DNA of 64,000 nucleotides. Source: Vreelandella neptunia. GTDB taxonomy: Bacteria; Pseudomonadota; Gammaproteobacteria; Pseudomonadales; Halomonadaceae. Positions 47,491-56,650 of this stretch are shown here, piece by piece (the first letter of the stretch is position 1; every line of letters begins with the position of its first letter). The notes beneath the pieces were generated by a model, which saw only the letters and a program-made list of their open reading frames with translations, was not told where the DNA came from and made no database searches. Location of the stretch: positions 55,896-119,895 of the forward strand of contig NZ_JAKVTW010000016.1 in the NCBI RefSeq assembly GCF_022489065.1. The letters are read 5' to 3'. Both the position numbers and the translations under genes were made by a program.

Positions 47491-48312
47491 CTAACTCGTT
47501 TGGCAGTTTGGGCAGAGATAGAGACGACGCGATCCTACCATCTTGCGTTCAATCACCGCTCCACAGCGGTGGCACTCAAGGCCTGCTCGCTCGAATACTG
47601 CAAAACGCCACTGTCTGCGCGGCTCACCTGCGGCTTTGGCCTGCACAATCCAGGTCTCACGATTGGTAACGCCTGCGGTTTGGTAGGCTTGGCGAGTAAT
47701 CTCAATAATGCTCTGAGCCAGTATTTGCTGCTGTTCCGGGGTTAAATCTACCGGGCGAGCACTCGGCGGGAGTTGGGAGAAAAACAAGATTTCAGAGCGC
47801 AAATAGTTGCCCAGCCCCGCTACCAACCCCTGATCGAGCAGCAGCGCGCCGAGGCTACGTTTATGAAACTGCTTTAAATTCAGGCGATACTGTACATCGG
47901 ATGTCGCTACATCCTGGCTCAGCAGGTCTGGGCCTAAGCGGGCTAAAAATGGGTGCTCGGTGAGCGTTTCCTGATGCCAGAGGGAAATATCGGAGGCGCT
48001 ATAGAGGCTGGCGCAGCGCCCTTCTGCCGTTAGTCGAACACGCAGCGTGCGCTTTGTGCTGGGCGGCTTACCTTCACTATGCAACTTCCAAACTCCATAG
48101 AGTTGATTATGAGAATAGAGCACGCGCTGATCCGCAAACCGGATCAGCATCGCCTTGCCCCAGGTATCTACTCGCGCAACGCTAACACCGATAAAAGACG
48201 ATGCCTGCTCGGCGAGTTCTGGAAAGGCGAACCAGGCATTCTCAATTACTCGTCCCCCTATCTGCTGCTCAATACGATCTGCCGCGCGGCGGATTTCTGG
48301 GCCTTCAGGCAT
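47491..48312 (-). CDS. nei: Endonuclease VIII Nei
   Basis: A bifunctional glycosylase/AP lyase that removes oxidised pyrimidines. The 273-residue protein begins MPEGPEIRRAADRIEQQ with catalytic Pro2 and Glu3, the lysine in WGKAMLIRF, and a C-terminal zinc finger (CHRCGAVIERK and LYLCPNCQ). The start and the Pro2 are diagnostic. It starts four bases after uvrB, both on the minus strand. Confidence 0.95.
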   Translation of the reverse strand: MPEGPEIRRAADRIEQQIGGRVIENAWFAFPELAEQASSFIGVSVARVDTWGKAMLIRFADQRVLYSHNQLYGVWKLHSEGKPPSTKRTLRVRLTAEGRCASLYSASDISLWHQETLTEHPFLARLGPDLLSQDVATSDVQYRLNLKQFHKRSLGALLLDQGLVAGLGNYLRSEILFFSQLPPSARPVDLTPEQQQILAQSIIEITRQAYQTAGVTNRETWIVQAKAAGEPRRQWRFAVFERAGLECHRCGAVIERKMVGSRRLYLCPNCQTS

Positions 48313-48316
48313 ACCG

Positions 48317-50341
48317 TTAACCCAGCATCAACTGCTTTTCTTTCATCTGATGGAGCTGATCACGTAGCCGCGCCGCCTCTTCAAACTCCAGATTTTGCGC
48401 CGCTTCAAACATCGCATCCTCAAGCTTGCTAATAGCACCTAGAAGATCATGTTTACTCATGGTCGACAGATCATACTCGGCGGCACTTTCCGCCACCTTG
48501 CGCTCATTGCCACGCCGACGACTGCTCTTTTTACCCGGCGCTTGGGCTGCTTCGAGTATATCGGCCACCGAACGTGTCACGGTCGTCGGTGTAATACCAT
48601 GTTCTAAATTATGTTCAGTTTGCTTGGTGCGCCTGCGTTCGGTTTCATCCATCGCTTTTCGCATCGAATCGGTAATACGATCGCCGTAAAGAATCGCTTT
48701 ACCGTGCGCATTACGAGCCGCACGGCCAATGGTCTGTATCAAAGACCGCTCAGAGCGCAGGAAGCCTTCTTTATCAGCATCTAAAATCGCTACCAACGAA
48801 ACTTCCGGAATATCCAAACCTTCGCGCAGCAGGTTAATACCTACCAGCACATCAAATTTACCTAAGCGCAAATCGCGGATAATTTCGACCCTTTCGACGG
48901 TATCAATATCCGAATGCAAATAGCGCACGCGAATACCATGCTCGTCAAAATATTCAGTCAAGTCTTCCGACATGCGTTTAGTGAGCGTGGTTACCAGCAC
49001 CCGCTCGCCCACCGCCGTACGCAGGCCAATTTCTGAAAGCAAATCGTCAACCTGTGTGCTGGCGGGCCGCACTTCAATCTCAGGATCCAAAAGCCCCGTA
49101 GGACGCACTACCTGTTCAACGGTTTGGCTGGCATGCTCGTCTTCGTAGCGACCTGGGGTGGCAGAAACAAAAATGGTTTGCGGGGAAATCGACTCCCACT
49201 CTTCAAACTTCATCGGCCGGTTATCCAGCGCTGAAGGAAGCCGGAAGCCGTACTCGACGAGCGTTTCTTTGCGTGAACGGTCGCCTTTATACATACCGCC
49301 CACCTGAGGCACACTGACGTGAGATTCATCAATAAACAGCAGCGCATCGTCGGGCAAGTAGTCAAAAAACGTCGGCGGCGGCTCTCCTGGAGCTCGCCCG
49401 GAGAGATAGCGCGAGTAGTTCTCTATGCCATTGCAGTAACCCAGCTCCAGCATCATCTCAATGTCGTAAAGCGTGCGCTGCTCCAGGCGCTGCGCTTCAA
49501 CCAATCGATCATGCTTACGCATCCACTCTAAGCGCTCTTTAAGCTCGCCCTTTATGGCGTCGATGGCGCCTAAAATAGTTTCACGCGGCGTCACATAGTG
49601 GGATTTGGGGTAGATCGTCATACGCGGCACTTCACCGCGAACGGCACCGGTCAACGGGTCGAACAAACGAATCGTGTCGATTTCGCTGTCAAAAAGCTCC
49701 ACCCGCACGGCTTCTTCATCTGAGTCGGCAGGGAAAATATCGATCACATCACCGCGTACCCGGTAAGTACCACGGCGGAAATCCATATCGTTCCGGGTGT
49801 ATTGAAGCTCGGCTAAACGGCGCAGAAAGGCGCGCTGATCAATTAATTCACCGCGGGTGAAATGAAGACGCATCTTCAGGTATTGATCCGGGTCACCCAG
49901 GCCATAAATCGCCGAGACAGACACCACAATCAGCGCGTCACGACGCTCAAGCAGTGCTTTCGTGGCTGAAAGGCGCATCTGTTCGATATGGTCATTAATA
50001 GAAGCATCTTTCTCGATAAACGTATCGGACGAAGGCACATAGGCTTCCGGCTGATAATAGTCGTAGTAGGAGACAAAATACTCCACCGCGTTATCCGGGA
50101 AAAAGGCTTTAAACTCACCATAAAGTTGAGCAGCAAGGGTTTTGTTTGGTGCCATAACGATGGTTGGACGCTGCTGCTGCTCAACCACATTGGCCATAGT
50201 GAACGTTTTGCCCGAGCCGGTCACGCCAAGCAGCGTTTGATGGGCAAGCCCAGATTCCAGGCCACTGATCAGCCCTTTAATGGCGGCAGGCTGATCGCCA
50301 GCAGGCTGAAATTTTGACTGTAATCGAAAGGCTTTGCTCAT
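48317..50341 (-). CDS. uvrB: Excinuclease ABC subunit UvrB
   Basis: The damage-verifying helicase of nucleotide excision repair. The 674-residue protein has Walker [17 protein letters not shown] (about 39-54), the beta-hairpin region ([20 protein letters not shown]), the helicase motifs ([21 protein letters not shown] [17 protein letters not shown]), and a C-terminal UvrB/UvrC domain with [12 protein letters not shown]. It is coupled to nei, four bases away. osmC is only 37 bases upstream, so uvrB may belong to that unit; I see no LexA box in the short gap. Confidence 0.98.
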   Translation of the reverse strand: MSKAFRLQSKFQPAGDQPAAIKGLISGLESGLAHQTLLGVTGSGKTFTMANVVEQQQRPTIVMAPNKTLAAQLYGEFKAFFPDNAVEYFVSYYDYYQPEAYVPSSDTFIEKDASINDHIEQMRLSATKALLERRDALIVVSVSAIYGLGDPDQYLKMRLHFTRGELIDQRAFLRRLAELQYTRNDMDFRRGTYRVRGDVIDIFPADSDEEAVRVELFDSEIDTIRLFDPLTGAVRGEVPRMTIYPKSHYVTPRETILGAIDAIKGELKERLEWMRKHDRLVEAQRLEQRTLYDIEMMLELGYCNGIENYSRYLSGRAPGEPPPTFFDYLPDDALLFIDESHVSVPQVGGMYKGDRSRKETLVEYGFRLPSALDNRPMKFEEWESISPQTIFVSATPGRYEDEHASQTVEQVVRPTGLLDPEIEVRPASTQVDDLLSEIGLRTAVGERVLVTTLTKRMSEDLTEYFDEHGIRVRYLHSDIDTVERVEIIRDLRLGKFDVLVGINLLREGLDIPEVSLVAILDADKEGFLRSERSLIQTIGRAARNAHGKAILYGDRITDSMRKAMDETERRRTKQTEHNLEHGITPTTVTRSVADILEAAQAPGKKSSRRRGNERKVAESAAEYDLSTMSKHDLLGAISKLEDAMFEAAQNLEFEEAARLRDQLHQMKEKQLMLG

Positions 50342-50378
50342 CGGTACTCCAAATAAGGGAAAAACGAGACAAGATTAA

Positions 50379-50786
50379 CTAAACAAGACGGGTAACAATC
50401 TCGACCGTAGATGTCGTCATCAGTCGCTGAATTGGACAGCGGTGGCTGATATCTTCTAGCCTGGCGCGCTGTTCAGGATCCTCGATACCGTGAAACTCTA
50501 ACGCGACATCAAGTTTGTAAACGCCCTTTTTTTCCTGGCTATCGTCCCGCTGCACGGTGACAGTAATACCCTCAAGCGGCCATTCTTTGCGCTTAGCATA
50601 CATCTGCACGGTAATCGCTTTGCAGGTACCTAGGGCGATATCGAAATAGTCATGAGGATCCGGTGCGCTGCCATCACCACCGACCACCGTCGGCACATCA
50701 CCATACAAATCCTCCAGGCCATCGACCTGGACTCGCTGCCGAAAGGCACGGTTGCGCTCACTAATAACGGTAATCGGTATGTGCAT
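50379..50786 (-). CDS. OsmC-family peroxiredoxin-like protein
   Basis: A 135-residue OsmC/Ohr-fold protein. DYFDIALGTCKAITVQMYAKRKEW has the first conserved Cys (about residue 55), and SHRCPIQRLM has the second. These can form the redox pair that reduces organic hydroperoxides. The start (ATG at 50786) overlaps the stop of the small HMA-like gene by one base (TAATG). uvrB follows 37 bases downstream. Confidence 0.88.
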   Translation of the reverse strand: MHIPITVISERNRAFRQRVQVDGLEDLYGDVPTVVGGDGSAPDPHDYFDIALGTCKAITVQMYAKRKEWPLEGITVTVQRDDSQEKKGVYKLDVALEFHGIEDPEQRARLEDISHRCPIQRLMTTSTVEIVTRLV

Positions 50787-50983
50787 TAAGACACCTTTAT
50801 GCCTAGTTTAAGTTTTTCAATGGCATTGATCAGCGTTTCACGCTTTGCACGGCCATCCACATCGGCCCCATGGCGGCCCACCTCAGCGCTATCAACACCA
50901 TCTAGCATCATTAACGCCGTGGTGATTTTATTCACCTGTTCTACTGATTTAACACCCTGGAATGTTAACGATTGCTGCGCCAT
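50786..50983 (-). CDS. Small HMA-fold protein lacking the CxxC metal site
   Basis: A 65-residue protein: MAQQSLTFQGVKSVEQVNKI, then a helix and a central DGVDSAEVG and KLKLGIKVS. The size and the beta-alpha-beta-beta-alpha-beta pattern fit a heavy-metal-associated domain, but the CxxC loop that binds copper is absent: that region reads GVKSVEQV with no cysteine anywhere. It may thus not bind metal in the usual manner. It is translationally coupled to the OsmC-family gene (stop and start overlap), suggesting the two act together. No function known. Confidence 0.8.
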   Translation of the reverse strand: MAQQSLTFQGVKSVEQVNKITTALMMLDGVDSAEVGRHGADVDGRAKRETLINAIEKLKLGIKVS

Positions 50984-51107
50984 ACCGTTTCCCTACCTGT
51001 TGACCTGTGCAAAACTCATACAAGGGAAAGAGTCTAGCACGCTAATAGTGCCTTGCAATTAATGCTCACTGCCCGCATTTAATATCATCACTACACACTC
51101 AATGACG

Positions 51108-51123
51108 GGTAAACAGTTACCCA
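51108..51123 (+). promoter_or_regulatory. Small palindrome upstream of ygfZ
   Basis: GGGTAA and TTACCC flank the four bases ACAG, 33-48 bases upstream of the ygfZ start. Could be an operator; unproven. Confidence 0.25.
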
Positions 51124-51155
51124 TTTGCACCACACCACCTAGTTCAGGAGTTATT

Positions 51156-52127
51156 ATGGCGACCGTTACCGCTAGCAATTTCGCCCTTGGCAGCGTCCGC
51201 CTTCATCACTTAGCCGCGCTGGATGTGAAAGGGGCGGATGCAGAGAAGTTCTTACAAGGGCAGACCAGCGCCCAGGTAAGTCTAGCCGATGGACATTTTG
51301 CCCCCCTCACCTGCTTCTGTACGCCAAAAGGCCGCATGCTGGCTAATGCCCAATTAATGCGGCTCGGTGATGACCATTTTCGATTGATACTCAGCAACAC
51401 CTTATTAGAGAGTTTAGCCAACCATCTTAAAAAATTCGCCGCTTTCTATCGGGCGGAACTGACACCTCTGCCCGACCTAACATTTGTTGGCGCATGCGGT
51501 GAGGACCAATCACTTGCTGAGCAGTTGGGCTTACAACTGCCCGAGCACGTGGGCACCCATAGGAATGATGAGCATACCTGTGCGCTGCGTTACCCCGGTG
51601 AATCACCGCGCTGGTTATTGTGTTTCGATCACGCGGAACTGAGCGCTGGAGCAACGATTGAGGATGATGAATCGAGCCGCAACGCTTGGCAGCTGGAGGA
51701 TATTCGTAGCGGCTTGGCGTGGCTAACCGACGCCCAACAGGATCATTTCCTACCCCAGATGCTAAATTGGGAAGCCCTCGGCGGTATTAGTTTTAAGAAA
51801 GGCTGTTATACCGGTCAAGAAGTGGTGGCCAGGGCACACTTTCGCGGCCAGGTTAAAAAACGCTTGATGCGCATTTGCGTAGCCACTGCAGCGCTACCTG
51901 AAGTGGGAGCCAGCGTCGTTAATAGTGACCAAAAATCGGTGGGCGAAGTGGTAACCAGCGCTTTTACCCCCCAAGGGGATGTCGAGTTGCTGGCAGTGAT
52001 GAGCACCAAAGTAGCGGAAGAACCCACGCCGATCTTTTTGCTAGATGCGCCTGCGACTTTACAATCGCTTCCCTATGCGATTGAACGCGTCGACCCAGAG
52101 CAATTGGCAATCAGCATGAACGCTTAA
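51156..52127 (+). CDS. ygfZ: Folate-binding YgfZ/GcvT-family protein
   Basis: A 323-residue protein that helps keep or assemble Fe-S clusters, using tetrahydrofolate. The hallmark KGCYTGQEVVARAHFRG (Cys near 222) is present, with LDVKGADAEKFLQGQTSAQV at the N terminus. The start at 51156 (MATVTASNFALGSVRL) has CAGGAG five bases upstream. Its stop shares the palindrome TTAA with the stop of tatD, so the two convergent genes overlap by four bases. Confidence 0.95.
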   Translation: MATVTASNFALGSVRLHHLAALDVKGADAEKFLQGQTSAQVSLADGHFAPLTCFCTPKGRMLANAQLMRLGDDHFRLILSNTLLESLANHLKKFAAFYRAELTPLPDLTFVGACGEDQSLAEQLGLQLPEHVGTHRNDEHTCALRYPGESPRWLLCFDHAELSAGATIEDDESSRNAWQLEDIRSGLAWLTDAQQDHFLPQMLNWEALGGISFKKGCYTGQEVVARAHFRGQVKKRLMRICVATAALPEVGASVVNSDQKSVGEVVTSAFTPQGDVELLAVMSTKVAEEPTPIFLLDAPATLQSLPYAIERVDPEQLAISMNA

Positions 52128-52897
52128 CCCTCGCGTTGAGTGAACCCAAACAGTGCCGCGGCGGCGGCACTGCTTTGATTGGCCACTTCCTCCTTGGTTT
52201 GGCTGCGTAGTTGGGCCACGGTATCGCATACGTTGACGATTCGTCTCGGCTCATTACGCCTGCCCTGATAACCACTTAACGGCATATCGGGGCTGTCGGT
52301 TTCCAGTACAAAAACGCCATCAGGGAGTGCCTTCACGGCTCTTCGCAAGCGCTTTGCACGCTCATAGGTCACCGCTCCGCCCAGTCCTATTTTAAACCCC
52401 AGGTCGAGAAATTTCGTCGCTTGCTCAATAGAGCCCGAGAAGGCGTGGATTAACCCAGCCTGAGGTAGAGCCAGTTGGCGAAGCCGCTTGGCCACCTTAT
52501 CGTTGGCATGAACGCAATGCACCACTACCGGCAGTGAGTGCTGCTTCGCGAGCCGCAACTGAGCATCAAAGTAGTGCCACTGCATTTCGAGGGTGTCGGT
52601 AAAGCGACCATCAATACCGCACTCGCCCACCCCTATGGCTTCAGGGTGCTCACTGAGCAGACTATCTAGCGCGGCGATATCCGACGCTTGATGCTGCTCT
52701 ACGAAGTAAGGGTGTAAACCCAGGCATATCGAGGTATCTGACCGCTCCCCCAACGCCAACACCTGTGGCCAGCTAGCACGCGTGGTGCCCGGTACGATAA
52801 AGTGGCTAACGCCCACTGCCCTGGCGGCCTCGAACACTGCAGTTCGATCATGATCGAACTGAGCAAAATCGAGATGGCAGTGAGCATCAACGAGCAT
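52124..52897 (-). CDS. TatD-family metal-dependent hydrolase
   Basis: A 257-residue TIM-barrel hydrolase. The metal ligands are visible: MLVDAHCHLDFAQFD at the N terminus, GVGECGIDGRF (Glu), PVVVHCVHAND (His), and the C-terminal LETDSPDMPLS (Asp). Members have 3'-5' exonuclease or peptidase-like roles in DNA repair and quality control. It converges on ygfZ, sharing the stop. Confidence 0.93.
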   Translation of the reverse strand: MLVDAHCHLDFAQFDHDRTAVFEAARAVGVSHFIVPGTTRASWPQVLALGERSDTSICLGLHPYFVEQHQASDIAALDSLLSEHPEAIGVGECGIDGRFTDTLEMQWHYFDAQLRLAKQHSLPVVVHCVHANDKVAKRLRQLALPQAGLIHAFSGSIEQATKFLDLGFKIGLGGAVTYERAKRLRRAVKALPDGVFVLETDSPDMPLSGYQGRRNEPRRIVNVCDTVAQLRSQTKEEVANQSSAAAAALFGFTQREG

Positions 52898-52909
52898 GGA
52901 TCCGCCTAC

Positions 52910-52953
52910 GTAGGTAAAGACCTAGGTTTTCAAGGACCTAGGTATATAAAGAC
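52910..52953. repeat. Repeated ACCTAGGT-type element between tatD and prfC
   Basis: The palindrome ACCTAGGT occurs twice, each preceded by AAGAC or AAGG, and a third diverged copy (AAAGACTTAG) follows. Roughly 15-18 bases per unit. Role unknown. Confidence 0.6.
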
Positions 52954-54543
52954 TTAGTGTTCACGGGTCGGCTGGAAACGAATATCCGGCCAACGCTCTT
53001 GGGTCATCTGCAAATTAACCCGAGTGGGTGCGATGTAGGTAAGGTAACCACCACCATCAATCGCCAGGTTAGTGCTGGCTTTACGCTTAAACTCTTCGAG
53101 CTTTTTAGCGTCTTCGCAGTAAACCCAGCGGGCGGTCTGGACATTAACGCCTTCGTATATGCAGTCGACCTTGTACTCCTCTTTCAGGCGATGGGCGACC
53201 ACATCGAACTGAAGGGTACCGACGGCGCCGAGAATCAGGTCATTGTTATCCATCGGCATAAAGACCTGGGTTGCGCCCTCTTCAGAAAGCTGCTGCAAGC
53301 CTTTTTGCAACGCCTTCATTTTCAGCGGATCTTTTAGCCGTACGCGCTTAAAGAGCTCTGGCGCAAAGTGCGGTATGCCGGTAAAGCGCATATCTTCACC
53401 CACGGTGAAGGTATCGCCGATCTGAATCGTACCGTGGTTGTGCAGGCCAATAATATCGCCTGGCCAGGCTTCTTCTACCTGGGAGCGGTCAGAGGCCATA
53501 AAAGTCAGTGCGTCAGCGATTTTGACATCTTTGCCAATGCGCACATGGCGCATCTTCATGTTCTTTTCGTATTTACCCGAGCAGACACGTAAAAAAGCGA
53601 TGCGATCGCGATGATTGGGGTCCATGTTGGCCTGAATTTTAAACACAAAGCCAGTGAAACGCTCATCATCGGAAGTGACTTCCCGAGTATTGGTTTCGTG
53701 GGACTGAGGAGGTGGCGCGTACTCGACAAAACCATCCATCATTTCGCGTACCCCAAAATTACCCATGGCGGTACCGAAATAGACCGGCGAAAGCTCACCA
53801 CGGCGATAAGCCTCCAGATCAAATTCATGGGAAGCCCCTCGCACCAGCTCAACTTCCATGCGCAGCTCTTCTGCTTGATCTTCACCCAGAATGGCGTCTA
53901 CTTCTGGATTATTGAGTCCTTCGATGCGCTTATCATCGGGAATGCGACTCCCTTGGCCCTGGGTGTAAAGATGAATCACATCGTTATAGAGGTGATACAC
54001 ACCCTTGAAGTGACGGCCCATGCCAATTGGCCAAGTCATCGGCGCGCACTGAATGTTTAAGACAGTTTCGACTTCATCCATGACTTCAATCGGGTCACGG
54101 ATATCGCGATCCATTTTGTTGATAAAAGTCAGAATCGGCGTTGTGCGTAGACGACAGACCTCCATCAACTTGATAGTGCGATCCTCAACGCCCTTTGCAC
54201 CATCGATGACCATCAATGCAGAGTCAACGGCGGTAAGCGTACGATAGGTATCCTCTGAGAAATCTTCGTGACCGGGGGTGTCCAGCAGGTTAACGATGCG
54301 TCCACCGTAGGGGAACTGCATCACCGAGGTGGTCACAGAAATCCCCCGCTCCTGCTCCATTTTCATCCAGTCTGACGTGGCATGTCGGTCGTTGCGCTTG
54401 CTCTTCACCGAGCCAGCCATCTGAATGGCGTTGCCAAACAGCAGCATTTTTTCTGTGATGGTCGTTTTACCGGCATCTGGGTGCGAAATAATAGCAAAGG
54501 TCCTGCGAAGCTCGGCTTCGCGGGCTAATTGAGTCTCTTTCAT
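52954..54543 (-). CDS. prfC: Peptide chain release factor 3
   Basis: A 529-residue GTPase that recycles RF1 and RF2 from the ribosome. G motifs: [16 protein letters not shown] (G1, about 18-33), [14 protein letters not shown] (G3), and [14 protein letters not shown] (G4). C-terminal RF3 domains follow. The start at 54543 ([18 protein letters not shown]) and length fit PrfC, not EF-G. It lies downstream of the YjfB-type gene but behind its terminator. Confidence 0.97.
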   Translation of the reverse strand: MKETQLAREAELRRTFAIISHPDAGKTTITEKMLLFGNAIQMAGSVKSKRNDRHATSDWMKMEQERGISVTTSVMQFPYGGRIVNLLDTPGHEDFSEDTYRTLTAVDSALMVIDGAKGVEDRTIKLMEVCRLRTTPILTFINKMDRDIRDPIEVMDEVETVLNIQCAPMTWPIGMGRHFKGVYHLYNDVIHLYTQGQGSRIPDDKRIEGLNNPEVDAILGEDQAEELRMEVELVRGASHEFDLEAYRRGELSPVYFGTAMGNFGVREMMDGFVEYAPPPQSHETNTREVTSDDERFTGFVFKIQANMDPNHRDRIAFLRVCSGKYEKNMKMRHVRIGKDVKIADALTFMASDRSQVEEAWPGDIIGLHNHGTIQIGDTFTVGEDMRFTGIPHFAPELFKRVRLKDPLKMKALQKGLQQLSEEGATQVFMPMDNNDLILGAVGTLQFDVVAHRLKEEYKVDCIYEGVNVQTARWVYCEDAKKLEEFKRKASTNLAIDGGGYLTYIAPTRVNLQMTQERWPDIRFQPTREH

Positions 54544-54684
54544 TGTGCCTCTTCAATATAAGTACTCAGCGTAGTACTCAATCCACCGATTACCACGCGT
54601 TGAGTCATGTTCATTGCAGCAATTGTAACGCTTGGAGGCGGTTGTTGTCGCGGATGGCTTGAAGGTTAATAGCCCAGCAAAAAG

Positions 54685-54716
54685 ACCAAAAAAAACGCTG
54701 AACAAGTCAGCGTTTT
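54685..54716 (-). terminator. Rho-independent terminator of the YjfB-type gene
   Basis: AAAACGCTGA at 54692-54701 pairs with TCAGCGTTTT at 54707-54716. The minus strand ends in a run of eight T. It is 33 bases after the stop. Confidence 0.9.
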
Positions 54717-54749
54717 ATCGTACTTAACTGAAAGTGTTGCCAGTACACG

Positions 54750-54959
54750 TTAAGCGAAGGTATTAACCTGCGTACCGACAGTGCCCTCTTTAGCCAAATC
54801 TGGCTGAGCACCCGTGTCCGCAGAGGCCAATACTTCAGTTACTTGCTCAGCCTGCGTATCTAGCGCTTCTTTAAACACCTGCATTTGTGCCTGTTCGGCA
54901 GTTTGCGCCTGATTCATATACAGCGAAGCACTCACTGCACTGCTAATGCCTACATCCAT
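54750..54959 (-). CDS. YjfB-family putative motility protein
   Basis: A 69-residue protein. The pattern MDVGISSAVSASLYMNQAQT then VFKEALDTQAEQVTEVLAS resembles the YjfB motility family (helical, with a methionine-asparagine patch). It has a good ribosome site (GAGGTGG, complement, four bases upstream) and its own terminator, so it is probably expressed. No flagellar gene lies nearby. The label motility is a family name; function is unproven. Confidence 0.7.
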   Translation of the reverse strand: MDVGISSAVSASLYMNQAQTAEQAQMQVFKEALDTQAEQVTEVLASADTGAQPDLAKEGTVGTQVNTFA

Positions 54960-55097
54960 ATTTCCACCTCATGGTATGCAAATGTATTTACAAGCTAGCA
55001 AAGCATTAGGCCATGTGCAAAAAAATCGCCCTATGGCTAATACCGCCTCTAATACTATCGGCCTAACTTACCTAAGCATTAACTGTATCAACGCTAA

Positions 55098-56339
55098 TTA
55101 GAACCTGTCAGCGCGAAACGGCGCCATATCAATAGCGGTAGGCTGCCCTTCCATCATATCGGCTAATAAATGGCCCGTTGCAGGGCCAAGGGTAAACCCT
55201 TGATGGCCATGTCCGAAGGCAAGCCATAACCCCGGGTGGCGGGGCGCTGGCCCAATCACAGGCTTCATGTCAGGCAAGCACGGTCGCGCGCCTTTCCACG
55301 GGGCTTCATCGCGGCGCTCACCTAGCGGATATACGCTGCGCGCTACTTTTTCAGCAGCCCCCAGCTGGTTAACGTCTGCAGGGGCATCCAAGCGATCCAA
55401 CTCAGCCCCGGTGGTTAAGCGTATGCCCGCATTCATCGGCGCCAGCAGATAGCCTACTTCGGCGTCCATGATCCAGTAATTGAGTTTTGCCGATGACTGA
55501 GGAGAGTAGTGCATGTGATACCCGCGCTTTACAAAGGTCGGGAAGTGATAGCCGAGCTCTTTAAGCCAACTACCCGCCCAAGGCCCAAGCGCTACGACAA
55601 CCTCATCTGCTTCTAACGTTTCAGCGGCTGTATTTACCTGCCAACGGGCTCCCACCTGCTGAACCGATTTGATATCCGCCTGCACAATACGCCCGCCATC
55701 CTGACTGAATGCTTGTGCGTAAGCGGCTACCAACGCGCCAGGGTCGGCCACGGTCCAGGGATCGAGCCAGTGAATGGCGCCTATGATGGCATCGCTCAGC
55801 GAGGGCTCTTTTTCCACCAGCGCCTGGCGATCTAACTGCTCAAATTGAACACCATAAAGTCGGCGCGCCTCTTCGGCGTCTTGCAACCGAGCCGCCAGTT
55901 TTTCGGGCGTGCGGTAGAGTTCAAGCCACCCCTGCTTACGTACTAAGTGCTCAGCACCGGCGGCCTCGATCATCGGGCCGTGGGTTTGTAGGGAGAGTTG
56001 GATCAATGAAGCGTATTCCGGCACGATTTTCTGATAAGTCTTCGGTGCTGAATTCATCCAATAGCGTAATAGCGGAGAAGCGGCATTGACCATGCCCGCT
56101 GGGCGGTAGCGAATATCGACCCGACGATTAGGCAGAACACTCAATAGCGTTTTGACATCCCGTGGAAAAGGATAGGGTCTTACCGCCTCACGCTGAATAA
56201 TGCCCGCATTACCAAACGAGGTTTCTCGGCCAGGCTGAAGGCGGTCCACGATGGTGACGTCATGACCGCGCTGGCGTAAATGCCAAGCAATGCTGACACC
56301 CACCATGCCTGCTCCCAAAACTACCGTTTGACGCGCCAT
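55098..56339 (-). CDS. FAD-dependent D-amino-acid dehydrogenase (DadA-like)
   Basis: A 413-residue flavoenzyme of the DadA family. N-terminal FAD-binding loop VVLGAGMVGVSIAWHLRQRG (about 5-24), TSFGNAGIIQREAVRPYPFP and the C-terminal FGHGHQGFTLGPATGHLLAD are typical. It oxidises D-amino acids to 2-oxo acids and ammonia, passing electrons to the respiratory chain. Substrate not certain. It starts divergently from the ammonium-channel fusion gene, with a 311-base gap holding both promoters. Confidence 0.88.
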   Translation of the reverse strand: MARQTVVLGAGMVGVSIAWHLRQRGHDVTIVDRLQPGRETSFGNAGIIQREAVRPYPFPRDVKTLLSVLPNRRVDIRYRPAGMVNAASPLLRYWMNSAPKTYQKIVPEYASLIQLSLQTHGPMIEAAGAEHLVRKQGWLELYRTPEKLAARLQDAEEARRLYGVQFEQLDRQALVEKEPSLSDAIIGAIHWLDPWTVADPGALVAAYAQAFSQDGGRIVQADIKSVQQVGARWQVNTAAETLEADEVVVALGPWAGSWLKELGYHFPTFVKRGYHMHYSPQSSAKLNYWIMDAEVGYLLAPMNAGIRLTTGAELDRLDAPADVNQLGAAEKVARSVYPLGERRDEAPWKGARPCLPDMKPVIGPAPRHPGLWLAFGHGHQGFTLGPATGHLLADMMEGQPTAIDMAPFRADRF

Positions 56340-56650
56340 TTTGATGCACTCCCTTTTACCGATACGGAACCACGATTGATGGTCAATAACTATTTGAAAA
56401 ATATCACCAAAACAAACGCATTAATATAGTAGAAAACGCTATTTTAGATTCTAAATTAAGTCGTTATTGCTGCCAAAATGATCAATAAGGATGACATCAC
56501 TATTAGCGGCATAACTATTGCTTAGTTTCTATTAAGAAACCATTACAGCCTCCGTTTAACGCAGCTGTGGCGGTGCCTCCTCCCTCCGCGCAAATCGACA
56601 ATGCACCAAAAAAACGCGCACTTGCACCAAAAGATGCTAAGGACAACACC
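56340..56650. other. Intergenic region between the D-amino-acid dehydrogenase and the Amt fusion gene
   Basis: This divergent gap holds two small palindromes, TTTAGA-T-TCTAAA at 56443-56455 and GTTTCT-ATTA-AGAAAC at 56525-56540. It also holds two direct copies of TGCACCAAAA, starting at 56602 and 56623. TGCACCA is a known NtrC half-site sequence. I did not find a clear sigma54 or sigma70 promoter. Confidence 0.6.
56602..56632 (+). promoter_or_regulatory. Two direct TGCACCAAAA repeats ahead of the Amt fusion gene
   Basis: TGCACCA occurs at 56602-56608 and again at 56623-56629, 21 bases (two helical turns) apart, 19-49 bases before the ATG. It is half of the NtrC consensus TGCACCA-N4-TGGTGCA, so nitrogen control is plausible. 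The inverted half is absent. Confidence 0.35.

Noticed and set aside
50342..50378. LexA box before uvrB
   Set aside because: No CTGT-N8-ACAG-type sequence is found in the 37-base gap.
53611..54060. 149-codon plus-strand frame opposite prfC
   Set aside because: Shadow of a highly conserved GTPase gene.
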